This document shows, piece by piece, positions 43,682-54,329 of a DNA stretch of 64,000 nt. The stretch comes from Hexactinellida sp. DTS-2022 (taxonomy: Eukaryota; Porifera; Hexactinellida): positions 8,112,501 through 8,176,500 of the forward strand of contig JAPNXP010000001.1 in NCBI GenBank assembly GCA_028753945.1, in the 5' to 3' direction. Position numbers and translations under genes: made by a program. Below the pieces are notes generated by a model that saw only the letters and a list, made by a program, of their open reading frames with translations, ran no database searches and had not been told where the DNA came from. Each line of letters begins with the position of its first letter. Position 1 is the first letter of the stretch.

Positions 43682-44347
43682 CTAGGGGGACATCTTTTTG
43701 CTGCAGCAGGTAGGGAGCTTAAATTCTGAGTCCTCTACCATTTTGTCGATCTCTAGAGCTCTCTCTATCTCGTCTATAGGAGACATGGGGATGCACTGGT
43801 CATACACCAGATGGTATATGTCCTTAACTACAGATGTGAATGCCTCCTCCACGTTAGTGCTGTTAAGCGCAGAAGTCTCTATGAACGACATCTGGTTGGA
43901 ATCAGCAAACTGCTGCGCCATCTCCGTAGGCACAGCTCTGAGGTGTTTCAGGTCGGACTTGTTGCCGACGAGCATCACTACAATGTTGCCGTCCGCGTGG
44001 TCCTTCAGGTCCTTCAACCAGTTCGTTACGTTTTCGTAGGTCTGTGAGTCCGTGATGTCGTATACGAGCAGGGCGCCCACTGCGCGCCGGTAGTACACAT
44101 TCGAGATGGCACAGAACCGCTCCTGGCCCGCTGTGTCCCAAATCTGAGCCTTAATATTCTTAGAATCGACAGGCACACTCTTTGTAGCAAACTCGACTCC
44201 AATAGTAGACAGACACTCGATAGTGAACTCATTTCGAGTGAATCGGGAGAGCAGGTTGGACTTTCCCACTCCGCTGTCTCCGATCATCACAATCTTGAAC
44301 AGGAAGTCGTAGTCTACCTCCTTATTGTAAGCCAAGCTGCTAGTCAT
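43682..44347 (-). CDS. RAB11: Rab11-type small GTPase, paralogue 2 (diverged, extended tail)
   Basis: Complete intronless frame of 221 residues. P-loop GDSGVGKS at 23-30, DTAGQE at 71-76, NKSD at 129-132 and ETSAL are conserved, so GTP binding and hydrolysis should be intact. It is the most diverged of the trio: switch I reads [15 protein letters not shown], the hallmark region has [10 protein letters not shown] (Arg for Gly) and [11 protein letters not shown]. The C-terminal cysteines (214-215) are followed by six residues, SKKMSP, longer than the usual zero to three, so prenylation by Rab geranylgeranyl transferase is questionable. It is not part of the conversion tract shared by paralogues 1 and 3. 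Functional divergence or early decay are both possible; no frame damage is seen. Confidence 0.93.
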   Translation of the reverse strand: MTSSLAYNKEVDYDFLFKIVMIGDSGVGKSNLLSRFTRNEFTIECLSTIGVEFATKSVPVDSKNIKAQIWDTAGQERFCAISNVYYRRAVGALLVYDITDSQTYENVTNWLKDLKDHADGNIVVMLVGNKSDLKHLRAVPTEMAQQFADSNQMSFIETSALNSTNVEEAFTSVVKDIYHLVYDQCIPMSPIDEIERALEIDKMVEDSEFKLPTCCSKKMSP

Positions 44348-44750
44348 TTCTCAGCACTCTCACTAACAAGTTGTATTTTACAAATTAATTTCCAGTAAAT
44401 TGTTAGGATTGCGCATTGTGTAACCGCTTAGTATCGACATTCGTTACATTATAACAAACCGATAACAATAAGAAAACCGGTATTCTATTAGATTAATTGA
44501 ATCATAGTAAGACTAATATCATCATTATAGGTTTCGGCAAACTATGTTATTAGGGAGCAGAGAATAAGCCAATTCTCGGATATACCTATCAGAGGCCACA
44601 GGCGTTTCTACTATTTATATTGATCAAATAGCATGCTGTTATAGAAACAACTCAGCGTAAATTAATCTTATAGCCCTTCCGGGTAAGTTTAACCGACACT
44701 AAAGATTCAGACTAATAAATCTATAGGAAGCAACACCACATTCAGTATAC

Positions 44751-44909
44751 TCTTGTCAGTGCCGGCGGAAGCTCGTGAGAGGTGGGGCGGCCTTGCATAA
44801 CAGTATCGCAAACCACGCCCGCGAAATTTCAAATTACTAAAAGAATCACAAAAAAAGTGGGGCGGCCCAGGCCACCTCAACCGCCCCTCTTCCGCTGGCC
44901 CTGTCTTGT
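44751..44909. mobile_element. Short CAG-ended element with 6-bp TSD (147 bp)
   Basis: The element is 44757-44903 with ends CAGTGCCGGCGGAAG and the complement of CAGGGCCAGCGGAAG. TCTTGT flanks both sides (44751-44756, 44904-44909). It contains inverted GTGGGGCGGCC blocks. The remaining intergenic DNA 44348-45321 has no gene. Confidence 0.8.
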
Positions 44910-45321
44910 TAATTAATACGAACACGGGTGAAGCGAGTTATCGCTATAGGAGTATAAAAAGTTTAATTCCCCTAACCTTCAATGTACTCCAGATATTATA
45001 AATACGAAAAAAGTCGACGGTCCCCTGGTATTCTTATTAACACGAGTCTACTTGTTAGTACAAGTAATAGCGGCTCACATAATATCAGGTAACTAGATGG
45101 ACAAGTTTGAAGCGAGAAAGAAGGCTTTGAGTGGAAATAAAACTGAGAACTGAAATAGTGTACATTAATTATACAATACTCTTGGACTTAAATTAATAAT
45201 AATCAAACACGCAGAATTCTGAAAGATAAGACTATTACCTAACGATGTAGATGATTAATTAGCTTATCTGTTAATTAGTTACTTTAGTCTATACAGACAG
45301 CTGACTTACAGACATATACCG

Positions 45322-45978
45322 CTAGGAACTCTTGTTACAACATGCACTTAGTTTCAGTTCTGCTTTGTCAAGCTTGTCAATTTCAATCGGCCTGTCCACT
45401 CCATCTGAGGGCGAGTCTGCGATCCTCTGTTCGTACACCATCTGGAAAATCTCTCTCACGATGGACTCGAATGCTTCTTCTACGTTAGTGCTGTCTAGTG
45501 CCGACGTCTCCAGAAAGGATAGGTTGTTCTTCTCTGAGAATTGCTTCGCTTCCTCAGTAGGCACAGCTCTGAGGTGTCTCAGGTCGCACTTATTCCCCAC
45601 CAGCATCACTACTATGTTAGCGTCAGCATGGTCCTTCAGCTCCTTCAGCCATCTCTCCACGTTCTCGTAGGTCAAGTGTTTGGCGATGTCGTACACAAGG
45701 AGAGCTCCCACCGCTCCTCTGTAGTAGGCGTTAGTAATCGCGCGGTACCTCTCTTGCCCAGCTGTGTCCCAGATCTGAGCCTTTATTGTCTTGTTGTCGA
45801 TTGGGATGCTCCTGGTAGCGAACTCAACTCCAATCGTAGTCTTCGACTCAAGGTCGAATTCGTTTCGCGTGAATCGAGAGAGAATGTTTGACTTCCCAAC
45901 ACCACTGTCCCCGATAAGGACAATCTTGAAGAGGAAGTCATACTCGTCGTCTTTGCCGAGAGCAGAAATCCCAGTCAT
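45322..45978 (-). CDS. RAB11: Rab11-type small GTPase, paralogue 3
   Basis: Complete intronless frame of 218 residues with P-loop GDSGVGKS (23-30), [12 protein letters not shown] switch [14 protein letters not shown] and ETSAL. The effector and hallmark regions match canonical Rab11 better than paralogue 2 (it keeps the ERYRAI of classic Rab11A, whereas paralogue 1 has ERFRAI). The C-terminus is SACCNKSS, with four residues after the cysteine pair, one more than human Rab11's usual CCXXX. Nucleotides 45552-45837 differ from paralogue 1 at only three sites, although coding sequence on both sides differs at many silent sites. It is the most upstream gene of the minus-strand trio; 45979-46115 contains no obvious promoter motif. 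Confidence 0.95.
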   Translation of the reverse strand: MTGISALGKDDEYDFLFKIVLIGDSGVGKSNILSRFTRNEFDLESKTTIGVEFATRSIPIDNKTIKAQIWDTAGQERYRAITNAYYRGAVGALLVYDIAKHLTYENVERWLKELKDHADANIVVMLVGNKCDLRHLRAVPTEEAKQFSEKNNLSFLETSALDSTNVEEAFESIVREIFQMVYEQRIADSPSDGVDRPIEIDKLDKAELKLSACCNKSS

Positions 45979-46115
45979 GTCTCCAGTAAGATTTCTATTA
46001 CTACGAGAATAATACTAGTACTATTGGAAAGTAATTCCTCAAATCACTAAACTGTATTACAACAAAAAACGTAGGAGGTATAATAATATAGCATAAATAG
46101 AGGTTGATTACAAAG

Positions 46116-46993
46116 TACAGTGGAAACCGGTTTTTTCTAACCATTTCTTTACAAGTAGGAATATAGATAGAATAAACCGATAGTTAGAATAAACCGATAC
46201 TTAACATATCTGCCAACCTTACATGGATTTAACCATTTTGGTGGCTGTTCTGTACAGGCTTTAAATGATATATAACATTCGGACAGGAAATATCAGCTGG
46301 GACAAAATTACCGATTGTGAGTCTAAATTGCAGCCCCGTACAAGGAATGACTCAAATATTTTGGCAGGTATGAGATATAATACACCGATAATTAGAATAT
46401 TTCGGTAGTTAAAATTTAGCGATACGTTAGAAAAATCAATAGTTATAAAAAGCCAATGGTAATTAATATTCAGATTGGAATTTAATACACATACCTGCCA
46501 ACCGTACAGGGATTCCCTGTACAGTACAGGGATTTTGACCATTTTGGCTGGACCGTACAGGGATTTTTAGTTAGGGAAAAATTATTGATTGTGAGTCTAT
46601 TAATACCTAAACATGTCTACACTATCTAAATATAGCATTTTGTTTTTGTGTAAATAATCTGTTCCTATTCGAGCATACAGGGATTCCTTGTACAGTCTAT
46701 ATAAACTCATGTTTTCACCTTTACAAGAAAGATTTTTCGGGGATGTACAGGGATTTTGGCCAATGTACAGGGGGAAATAGGAGCCTCGTACAGGGATAGG
46801 TCTCAAATAGGTTGGCAGGTATGAATACATCACAAATAGTTAGAATAAACCGATAAGTTAGATTAACCCGAGTTAGAAAAAACCGATGGAAATTAAGTGT
46901 AATTACGAATTGAATAATAAGTGCAGCTAAAATTGGTTAGAAAAACCGATAGTTAGAATAACCCGGTGTTAGAAAAACCCGGTTTCAACTGTA
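46116..46993. mobile_element. pogo/Tigger-like element with TA target and a nested insertion (874 bp)
   Basis: The element is 46118-46991 with ends CAGTGGAAACCGGTTTTTTC and the complement of CAGTTGAAACCGGGTTTTTC, flanked by TA. Interior blocks (AATAAGTGCAGCTAAAATTGG, CCGATAGTTAGAATAA) match the 298-bp relative at 41731-42028. Much of the extra length is the nested element at 46490-46823. Confidence 0.88.
46484..46829. mobile_element. Nested CATACCTGCCAACC element (334 bp)
   Basis: The element is 46490-46823 with inverted ends CATACCTGCCAACC, flanked by AATACA (46484-46489 and 46824-46829). It is full of GTACAGGGATTT repeats. Fragments of the same family occur at about 61790-62190 and 51290-51360. 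Confidence 0.8.
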
Positions 46994-47123
46994 TTTCATG
47001 TCGTTCTGGTTGGACTGTCAGAGTTGTTAATACAGTGACTGGCTGACTGCAGGCTATGCAATCGAATAAAACTTCTTCTTCGCAAAATTAAGTAATTAAT
47101 TATTCTTATGATCTCTTCAATGC

Positions 47124-47752
47124 ATCTTATATATTAAATCACAATTATTTTTTTGTTTTGTTCGGAATTGATTGAGGAACTGGTAAGAGCTGCAGACTTG
47201 AAATTTGGCAGAGGGTTGGGGAATAATGTTTCTAGGAACAAGTTCTAATATCTAAGAAAAATATTCATGTCTTCCCTCTCAAAAGGTGTCAAAACTATCA
47301 GCTGTTAAGTATGCATTATAGAAAGCCTAACTGAGACTGCAATTTAATTGACTGAAAAAATAAATACAAATAATTCTGGGTCAATACATTTGACCAATAA
47401 ATTTTACCCTAAAGTTAGTATTTCAATAGCCCCATTAATCGCATAAATAGTCTATTTAGTAAAAGTTAAACTCAAACCTTTCATTCCACCTTATAAACTC
47501 TTCATTTCCAAACTTTTGATTAATTAATCAATTACATAAACCGAAAAAAGATATATTTGTTAGTTAGGAATAAACTTCGTATCAATGACTTTTTTTAGCA
47601 TGAATTAATGTATTAATTTACCGAGGATCGTGAGCATATATTATTATGATTTAGTACAAAAGTATTTCTTTCTGAAATGTTGTAAATTCACGCGAGGGTC
47701 GAAGACTCGAGAATAAGTTGTGAGAATGCGCGTAGCGCGGTCGGTCAGCTTA
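47124..47752 (+). mobile_element. Non-autonomous Helitron, diverged short copy
   Basis: Starts TCTTATATATTAAATCACAA after A at 47123 and ends GCGCGTAGCGCGGTCGGTCAGCTT near 47752. The first ~200 bp follow copies 1 and 2. The middle is replaced by unrelated AT-rich DNA. From about 47760 to 48020 more sequence resembles the upstream inner part of the long copies (GCTTAGGGGGCCAC, CCCGTAATATAAT), so the locus is a rearranged composite. Confidence 0.6.
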
Positions 47753-48029
47753 AATATACTGCTTAGGGGGCCACTACATACTGTAAAGTAGAATCTGCTA
47801 AAGGTTACTCTATATAATGTCATTTGTACATAGGCTAGCGGACAGCTATTATAATTCCTAAATGATTTCCCGTAATATAATTAACCTGCGTATGAGGCCT
47901 TCGAACGTTAAGTAACGCTTTCGAGGGGGGAGAAGGATTACGAATGTCACAGATCGTACTTTTTATTCCAAAATGACAAAAAACGTGACGTAAGGAAAGG
48001 GATGTATAATTTTCGTTAAATTTCCGTTA

Positions 48030-48370
48030 CACTCACTCCACAGTATCTAAATACCATAGATCGTGAACCACGTAATAAAAGGACTGGAATCGACAATAAA
48101 AAATTGGACCATGGATTAACGCTAATAGAAACCAACTTGTGAGAATACTTGGGAATTCCCACAGAAAGGGAATTGTGTTGTGAAGGGAATTAAAATTCCC
48201 TTCACACCGCAACCCTACACCTTCGGGAACCTCCCACAACTGGGTATCTCTAGTGTGAATAGTGAAGCAAATATGTATTCATTTGACCAATAATATATTT
48301 GGATGAACTTACTATACGACAAATACATATCCCTAACTATCTACTATCTCTAAATCATCATTTTTGTTTT
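48030..48370. other. Foldback fragment GGGAATTCCC, no gene
   Basis: Around 48145-48210 the sequence CTTGGGAATTCCCAC, AAGGGAATT and its inverted AATTCCCTTCACAC form a small foldback similar in style to 17123-17506. The rest is AT-rich. Confidence 0.4.
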
Positions 48371-48576
48371 TTTGGAAATGTAGAACCGCTTTGTTACCAC
48401 TAAATCTTAAAAATTATCGAAAATATCCATAAAAAAGAGAATTAATTGTATGAAAATCATAGAAAAACCGCGTAAAACGAGTTGAGGATCGCGTAAAAAA
48501 AGTTTTGGTCATAAAAAATTGTTCCGCGTAAAACGAAAACGCGTAAAAAAACCGCGTAAAACGAGGTATTACTGTA
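48371..48576. mobile_element. pogo/Tigger-like right end (CGCGTAAAACGAG repeats)
   Basis: Several CCGCGTAAAACGAG repeats end in GGTATTACTG before TA at 48575, the complement of a CAGTAATACCTCG terminus. The left end is not clear. Confidence 0.55.
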
Positions 48577-48799
48577 TATAGGTATCCAGGTATGCATAGC
48601 ACCCTCCAGAATTGTGATATGTCATCATCTGATGACGTTATGGTTATTTTGGTTGCGAATTATCTTGTTTTTCTAGCATACTTTTAACATAGTTAAACGC
48701 GTTATAAATGTTCAAAATTGGAACATGGTTATACCCAGAAGTAGTAGAATAAAATATATCGAAATTATAAATGGAATGTTGACACATTCCTCGGTTGCC

Positions 48800-49902
48800 A
48801 TGTGCACCTGGGTTCACGATTTTTGATTACATTTTTTGGACACATTTTTACACCTATTCAATGTTATAAAAGGAACAATAAATAGTGCCCGAATATTTAA
48901 TTTATATGCATTCGATATAGAATTAAATTCTACACCTTTTCACAGTGCACGAATTTTTAAATTGGGTTTCGTTTGTGCCACAATTGAGTTGCAAGTTTCC
49001 TTTGTTTACTAACACTTCAGTTCAATTGAAAGTGTTAATCTAATTCTATTGTTTCAACTCGCTATTATTATATTGATTCAACTTGTCAGTTCGAGTAGGC
49101 TTCTATTTTCCAATTGAAAAAAAAGATTATATATTTCATAACAACGACAGATTATGTGATTATATTTACTTCTGCGAGAATATTATTGCACTGTTAATAT
49201 ACTGACGTAATTAATTATAGTTAATTCAGTCAGTATATTACCTATATAGATGCTTCCAATTTGTTTATTAGGGGTTAATCGAGAGTGCGGAATTGAAATT
49301 TGATAACCAAATTAATTAATTAATTATTTATGCAAAATAATTTAACTTAATAATTATAAGTTGACATTGAAATTGGTGTTATATTATAAATAATAATTAT
49401 AATTATTTATACTAATTAATTAAATATCATAAATCTCAGAAATCAAATAAGATAGAAACAAACTTCCAATTTATCAATTGATCCTTATGCCACGTAACAC
49501 CTCTACAAATGGGTCTTGACACCTTGAGGTGATGATGACATCGTCAAAAAAATGTGTTTTACAATTTTGTTAATTCGATATTTAAAATGGGTTAGTTGAT
49601 GTTGGGTGATGACCCAACACTCACATAAAAATGCTGAGTCATCAGCTATTATATTCTACTGAAACTTGAATATCTCTAAAATGAAGTGAACTAAATGGAA
49701 ACTTCCACCACTCTAAGGGTCGATGCCTTTTGTAACACCTTTTTGAAATAATTTAACACCTTCATAGTGATGATGACAATGCGAAAAAAATCCAAAATTG
49801 CAGCCTGTGCCGACAGCATGTTCCTTTGAAGGCACTATCAATAAACCACCACCAAAATATAGTGCCACCAAAGGAACATGCGTCGGCACAGGCTGCAATT
49901 TG
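48800..49902 (-). repeat. Solitary hairpin-repeat unit (type A), minus orientation
   Basis: Reversed full-length unit about 1.1 kb long: GTGCACCTGGGTTCACG, GTGCACGAATTTTTAAATTG, ACAACGACAGATTATGTG, TTAGGGGTTAATCGAGAGTG, CACCTTGAGGTG, GTTGGGTGATGACCCAAC, then the palindrome at 49784-49902. It ends in a (TTA)n run abutting a gag-like fragment. Confidence 0.88.
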
Positions 49903-49924
49903 TTATTATTATTATTATTATTAT

Positions 49925-50027
49925 CTAATGAGCAAATTTCGTAATGATCCAAAAAATCATCGATGTCCCCACTTTCGAACTTATCAACTTGTACATAGTT
50001 CGCCATCTGGGTAGTCGTTTCAACCAC
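49925..50027 (-). pseudogene. Possible retroelement gag 5' fragment
   Basis: Minus-strand start MVETTTQMANYVQVDKFESG then DIDDFLDHYEICSLD resembles the beginning of Ty3-type gag (a D-V-DDFL-xx-E pattern). After about 35 codons the frame runs through (AAT)n into the palindrome of the hairpin unit, giving a poly-Asn and palindrome-coded tail. So the original gene was truncated by, or joined to, the repeat. Confidence 0.35.
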
Positions 50028-50245
50028 TCTCAGCTACCAATATAACAGAGTAGAACTAACGATGTAACTAATTAATCTCAATAGATAAGTATACGTCCAA
50101 AAGTTCCTACAAACTTAAGTTTCTAAATTTAAACAAAGTTCTTAGCTAATTATTTAGGACCTGAATTTTTGGTTATTTAATAATCTCTGACTTTAACTTG
50201 TATTATACATCGATATGTTAATACAGAATAAGGAGAGATATATAG

Positions 50246-50720
50246 TACAGTAGAACTCGGTTACCACCCTGGTAAACAATAAAAGTACGTACTAACCGAT
50301 ACGTCTTATCCGTGTGCATAATCCACAGGTCGAAATACTGACTTGTTCAATGATATGAATACGATGTAGGATATTCAAGTCTTTAACATTCTTAACGATT
50401 AGATTAAAGTATTTAGTTGTCACCTACTCACTTAACCAATTACTAACTGATTTCTGCTGATAGTTTTCTAGAGTACGTACTAACCGAATTAAAAAATATA
50501 CAGTCAGGTTCTTTTATTATGAACATTCAAGGGACCAAAATTGTGTTCATAATAGAGAGATTTCATAATAAGCGAACTCAACTTAATACAAACCCTTGTT
50601 CATAATAAAATCCGTTCATATTAAGCAGACGAAACATTGTTCACAATAAGCAGACCTGACTGTATATGTTATTTACTTGGGAATAGAAATTGATACGTCT
50701 TTTCCGAGTACTTATTAACC
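50246..50720. mobile_element. pogo/Tigger-like element, right end lost, with nested MITE
   Basis: Starts CAGTAGAACTCGGTTACC at 50248 after TA. The interior (GTACGTACTAACCGA, GTCTTATCCG, CATAATCCACAGGTCGAAAT) matches the complete relative at 60920-61361. It breaks at CTTATTAACC near 50720 where a hAT-like end begins. Confidence 0.75.
50499..50664. mobile_element. Nested pogo-like MITE (162 bp)
   Basis: The element is 50501-50662 with ends CAGTCAGGTTCTTTTATTA and the complement of CAGTCAGGTCTGCTTATTG, with TA duplicated. The relative at 61190-61200 shows the empty site AAAATACATACATTTATTTAC. Confidence 0.88.
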
Positions 50721-51260
50721 CAGTGGTTTTCAACTTTTTTTGTACTACGGAACCCCTAAATTGTTTGTGGCAGCACGCGGAACCCTACACTTCTAATTCC
50801 TCTACGTCGTCTACCAATATATTTATAACAAATTTAATTACATTTATTTATTAACTAGAATTGTCAGGTACAGTTTCAATGTGAGATCTGTGATTGTTTA
50901 CTTTTGCATTTTTCTTTTATTCGTGGTCTGATACAAGGCCGGATTAACCCATGGGCAACCGGGGCAACTGCCCCGGGGCCTCCACCACCAAAGTTGTACT
51001 TCATTTTTCACTGGACAATTATAGTGGAAGGCAGGGGCGTAGGGCCCCAAGCCAAGGTGGGTGCAATATAACTTCAGCTCCGACGAGTTTATATTAATCC
51101 AACCAAAGTTCCATCGGCGTCGTAAATACGAGGGATGGACCTTCGGCCCGCCCGGACAATGAAAGATAGGGCCGTCCCCATTGGCGACGTTGATGAAAGT
51201 TGGCTCTTCGGGCCTCCAGGCAAATAAAATCCTGGGCCGTAGTTCGAACTACTTTTTAGG
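50721..51260. mobile_element. hAT-like terminal fragments
   Basis: CAGTGGTTTTCAACTTTTTTT (50721) followed by CGGAACCCCTAA is a Charlie-type hAT end. CAAGGCCGGATTAACCC (50937) and CAGGGGCGTAGGGCCCC (about 51034) look like further CAG-type ends. None has a convincing partner or duplication. Confidence 0.5.
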
Positions 51261-52503
51261 TAGTGTATTATCATTAATAATTGCCACTGTACAGGGATTT
51301 AGCGCTTTTTGCTGTTCTATACAGTCGTGCAGGGATTTAGTAAATTTGTACAGGGCATAGCATTCTATACATAAGGCAATAGCGCGCTTATAAATTTTTG
51401 GACCAGGGATTGGTTAGTTACTTAGATTTAGTAAATTTGTTTTTCCAATTTCTTCTTCGCTAATTGGAAATTTGGATATGAGATTCATTAACCCCACCCC
51501 TTATACCCTTTTAAAGCATCTTAAGACTATAATATTTCTGAATCCATCCTCGAATGTCTCACATTTACGTTTTTATAGCTTTCTAATAATACACTAATAT
51601 TTCAGAAATTTATGTCAATACGATATAATAAGTTTAGTAATCATCCGTCAGGAGATGATATGTATATAGTACGATGTAAATGCCAAATATATAAGGTCTA
51701 TTTTTAGAGATACACCATCATTGATTCAATCAAATTGCACCTTTGAATTTGTTAAATTTTTATATCCACCCATAATTGTTGTATACAAAATTTATACGAA
51801 TCCCATAGAAGTTCACTTTTCAGTGTAACTTTCAATTCCCACTACCTACATCACCTACTACCACTTATTTTGACTATTCGATATCCTGTCTTGTTCCAGG
51901 CTGCAGGTCGAACTACTTAGGCGAAGAAACTACTTCAACTTTCAATTTTCCCAAAGATGCGCGATTACGCGAACAATGGTTCAGAGCCATTCCTAGACCA
52001 AGGAAGGATTATGAAGCCAACAAACACATGAAGGTATTCAATTGGAAATTTCACATCCTTATATTGTCGCAGGCGAGATTGAGTCTCATTTTCGCCTGAA
52101 ACTCATTCTCGCCTAGGCGAGATTGAGTACCAGGCGAGATTGAGTCATACTTATAGAAAATGTTTGACTAAATATTATGGGTTGTTAAAATTGATTATAT
52201 CCCAGATCTAACCCAGTTATTTGTTCACTTCCAAATGTTAATACTAGGTAAACAAGTATGCTGAATACGAATTTGACACTCACAAATTTATATTATGTCT
52301 ATTTGTTCTTGTTATTGACAATATAAGTAAACAAGTTTGTAAAATATTAGAATTTACCTAGAGACTAGACGGTTATTTTAAGTAATTGCACTGCTATATA
52401 CGAATTTAGAATTAACTACATATGTACTTGCAAATAACGGGCTGTTTGTTGTAAAAGAGAACTTATTGACACTTGTATTTGAGATACGTACTAATTTCTA
52501 AGC
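51261..52503. other. AT-rich DNA with an AGGCGAGATTGAGT minisatellite
   Basis: No gene. At 52075-52145 there are five copies of AGGCGAGATTGAGT-like units in both orientations (CAGGCGAGATTGAG, CTCATTTTCGCCTG), the same AGGC-bounded layout as the AAACGCGTTT minisatellites but with another core. GTACAGGGATTTAG repeats at 51285-51360 belong to the 46490-46823 family. Confidence 0.5.
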
Positions 52504-52665
52504 CACTTACTCATAGGCATCGTAACCCGCCCGGAAATGTCCGGACGGCCCGGAAGGGTTGCCCCTATGCTACTAATACTATACCCGGAGTTTACCCGGA
52601 CATTACCCGGAATTTCCGGGCTGCCCGAAGGATTGACATGCATTTACGACGCCTATGCACTTACT
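52504..52665. mobile_element. hAT-type MITE with perfect 8-bp TSD (146 bp)
   Basis: The element is 52512-52657 with ends CATAGGCATCGTAA and the complement of CATAGGCGTCGTAA. Duplication CACTTACT at 52504-52511 and 52658-52665. The interior is CCCGGACATTACCCGG-rich. Confidence 0.88.
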
Positions 52666-52739
52666 GTATAGCCTCAGGAGGGAGGTGTCGACCCCACCCT
52701 AAAGCAGGGGAGAGATCTTGTTGTTCCCAATATTGTATT

Positions 52740-54225
52740 CAATGCTAAATTCTCGGGCTACGGTTACAGTTCAATTTCTCGCCACGGTTAACCGGTTAAC
52801 CGCCCATGCTGATCAACACAGAAGAACATTTATTTATACTACATAATTAGTAAGGTTCAGCTTTGTTTTTTCCCTTAACTACTGCTACATTTCGTCCTTC
52901 ATAAATTATTAAATCAAGGCTGGATTCGGTTAACTGCCCCTAATACCGGTTAACTGTTACGGATTTTAGTGATCAATTAACCGATATAATAATACGGTAT
53001 TACAATTAGAAGTACAAATTTTTGGATAACAATGTGAATTTGCACGCACTTTGTTCAGAATATAATAATTGTTTATCAGATTACCCATAGTCACATGATA
53101 TATTTTGGTGACACCACAGTGTAGAAGTAACCTGAAGTGATAAACTTGTACGTATGTTAATTGTACTTATAGAGTACTGGCTAAAAGAATGTATTTTTCG
53201 TTACTACAATTTAGATATTTTCTGAGAAATGTTTATATATTTTGATTTAACTTTCAGTGGCGGTTAACCGGTTAATCGTAGTGTGAAGACAATCGTAACC
53301 GTGGCTCCAAACGGTTAACCAACCTCACCCTTAACTATTGTTTATACAAGGCTGGATTTGTTAACCGGCTGGCTTACCGCTTAACTGTTGCTATTAAATA
53401 TCGGTTAGCTGTTACAGATTTCGTTAACCAGTTAGCCGGTCTGTTGATAATCAGCAGTATTATTTGGAAATTATCTTACAGTACATCCTCGAAAGTCCGA
53501 ACAGGAGATCCAACGTATATTACAATGGAATTATAAATTAACAAGTCTCAGACAATTATTTAGGTAGTATACTACAAGTTTAGTTTGGATTAAAAAGGTT
53601 TGCACAAGTTTGATCCAAATTATCGGAATCTCATGTTATAGAGGCCAATAGAAAATGTATTTACACTTCACTAATCCGAACGAATTCACTAATCGGAACA
53701 GAATTTTTTGAATCGGAACACCTCTTGTTGGGATTAGCGAGGAAGTACTGTAAGCTAATTAAAAATATCTGAATTTTGTTGGAAATGATGATCATAAATC
53801 AATTTCTCATCACCACAATGACCACATTATATATTTTCTGTAACTACACTGTTTCTAACTTGCCAAAATTGCGAAATATATTAGTTAATGACTACTTATG
53901 AGGTAATACTTTATAATACTGAGTCCTACACTGTAGTATAAACAAAACGAATCATAACTGTAGCCTCAGAACGGTTAACAATAACAACCTCACCCTTGGT
54001 TTATAGGAATTTACTACGTATGGAAATGCATAGATTTAAGATTACCATATTCTAACAAAATTAATATAATTTAAATTAGTGTTTTATATACGCAATTACA
54101 TTGATATTATTTAACTAGATTAACAGACCGGTTAACTGCTCAATTAAATCTGTAACAGTTAACCAATATTAGCAGCGGTTAAGCGGTCACCCGGCAAACC
54201 GAATTTAGTCTAGACCTGTGAATTG
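52740..54225. repeat. GGTTAACCGG-rich foldback elements, no gene
   Basis: CGGTTAACCGGTTAACCGCC (about 52785), a GGCGGTTAACCGG block (53262), and related AACGGTTAAC blocks near 53315 and 53980 lie in both orientations. AAGGCTGGATTCGGTTAACTG (52917) and its relatives at 53350 and, inverted, 54125-54225 suggest two related elements facing each other. Exact ends are unclear. Confidence 0.55.
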
Positions 54226-54329
54226 AGTCTAGTCTGTAACTCTGTATGTTCAAATTAAAATAGGTATCATTTCGCCCCTCATAATATTATTTGGGGTTGC
54301 CGTTAATAGACAGATATCCTACAATATGT

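Noticed and set aside
45332..46012. Antisense frames opposite the Rab11 genes (92-116 codons)
   Set aside because: They mirror the conserved Rab coding sequence, and the sense frames carry all GTPase motifs.
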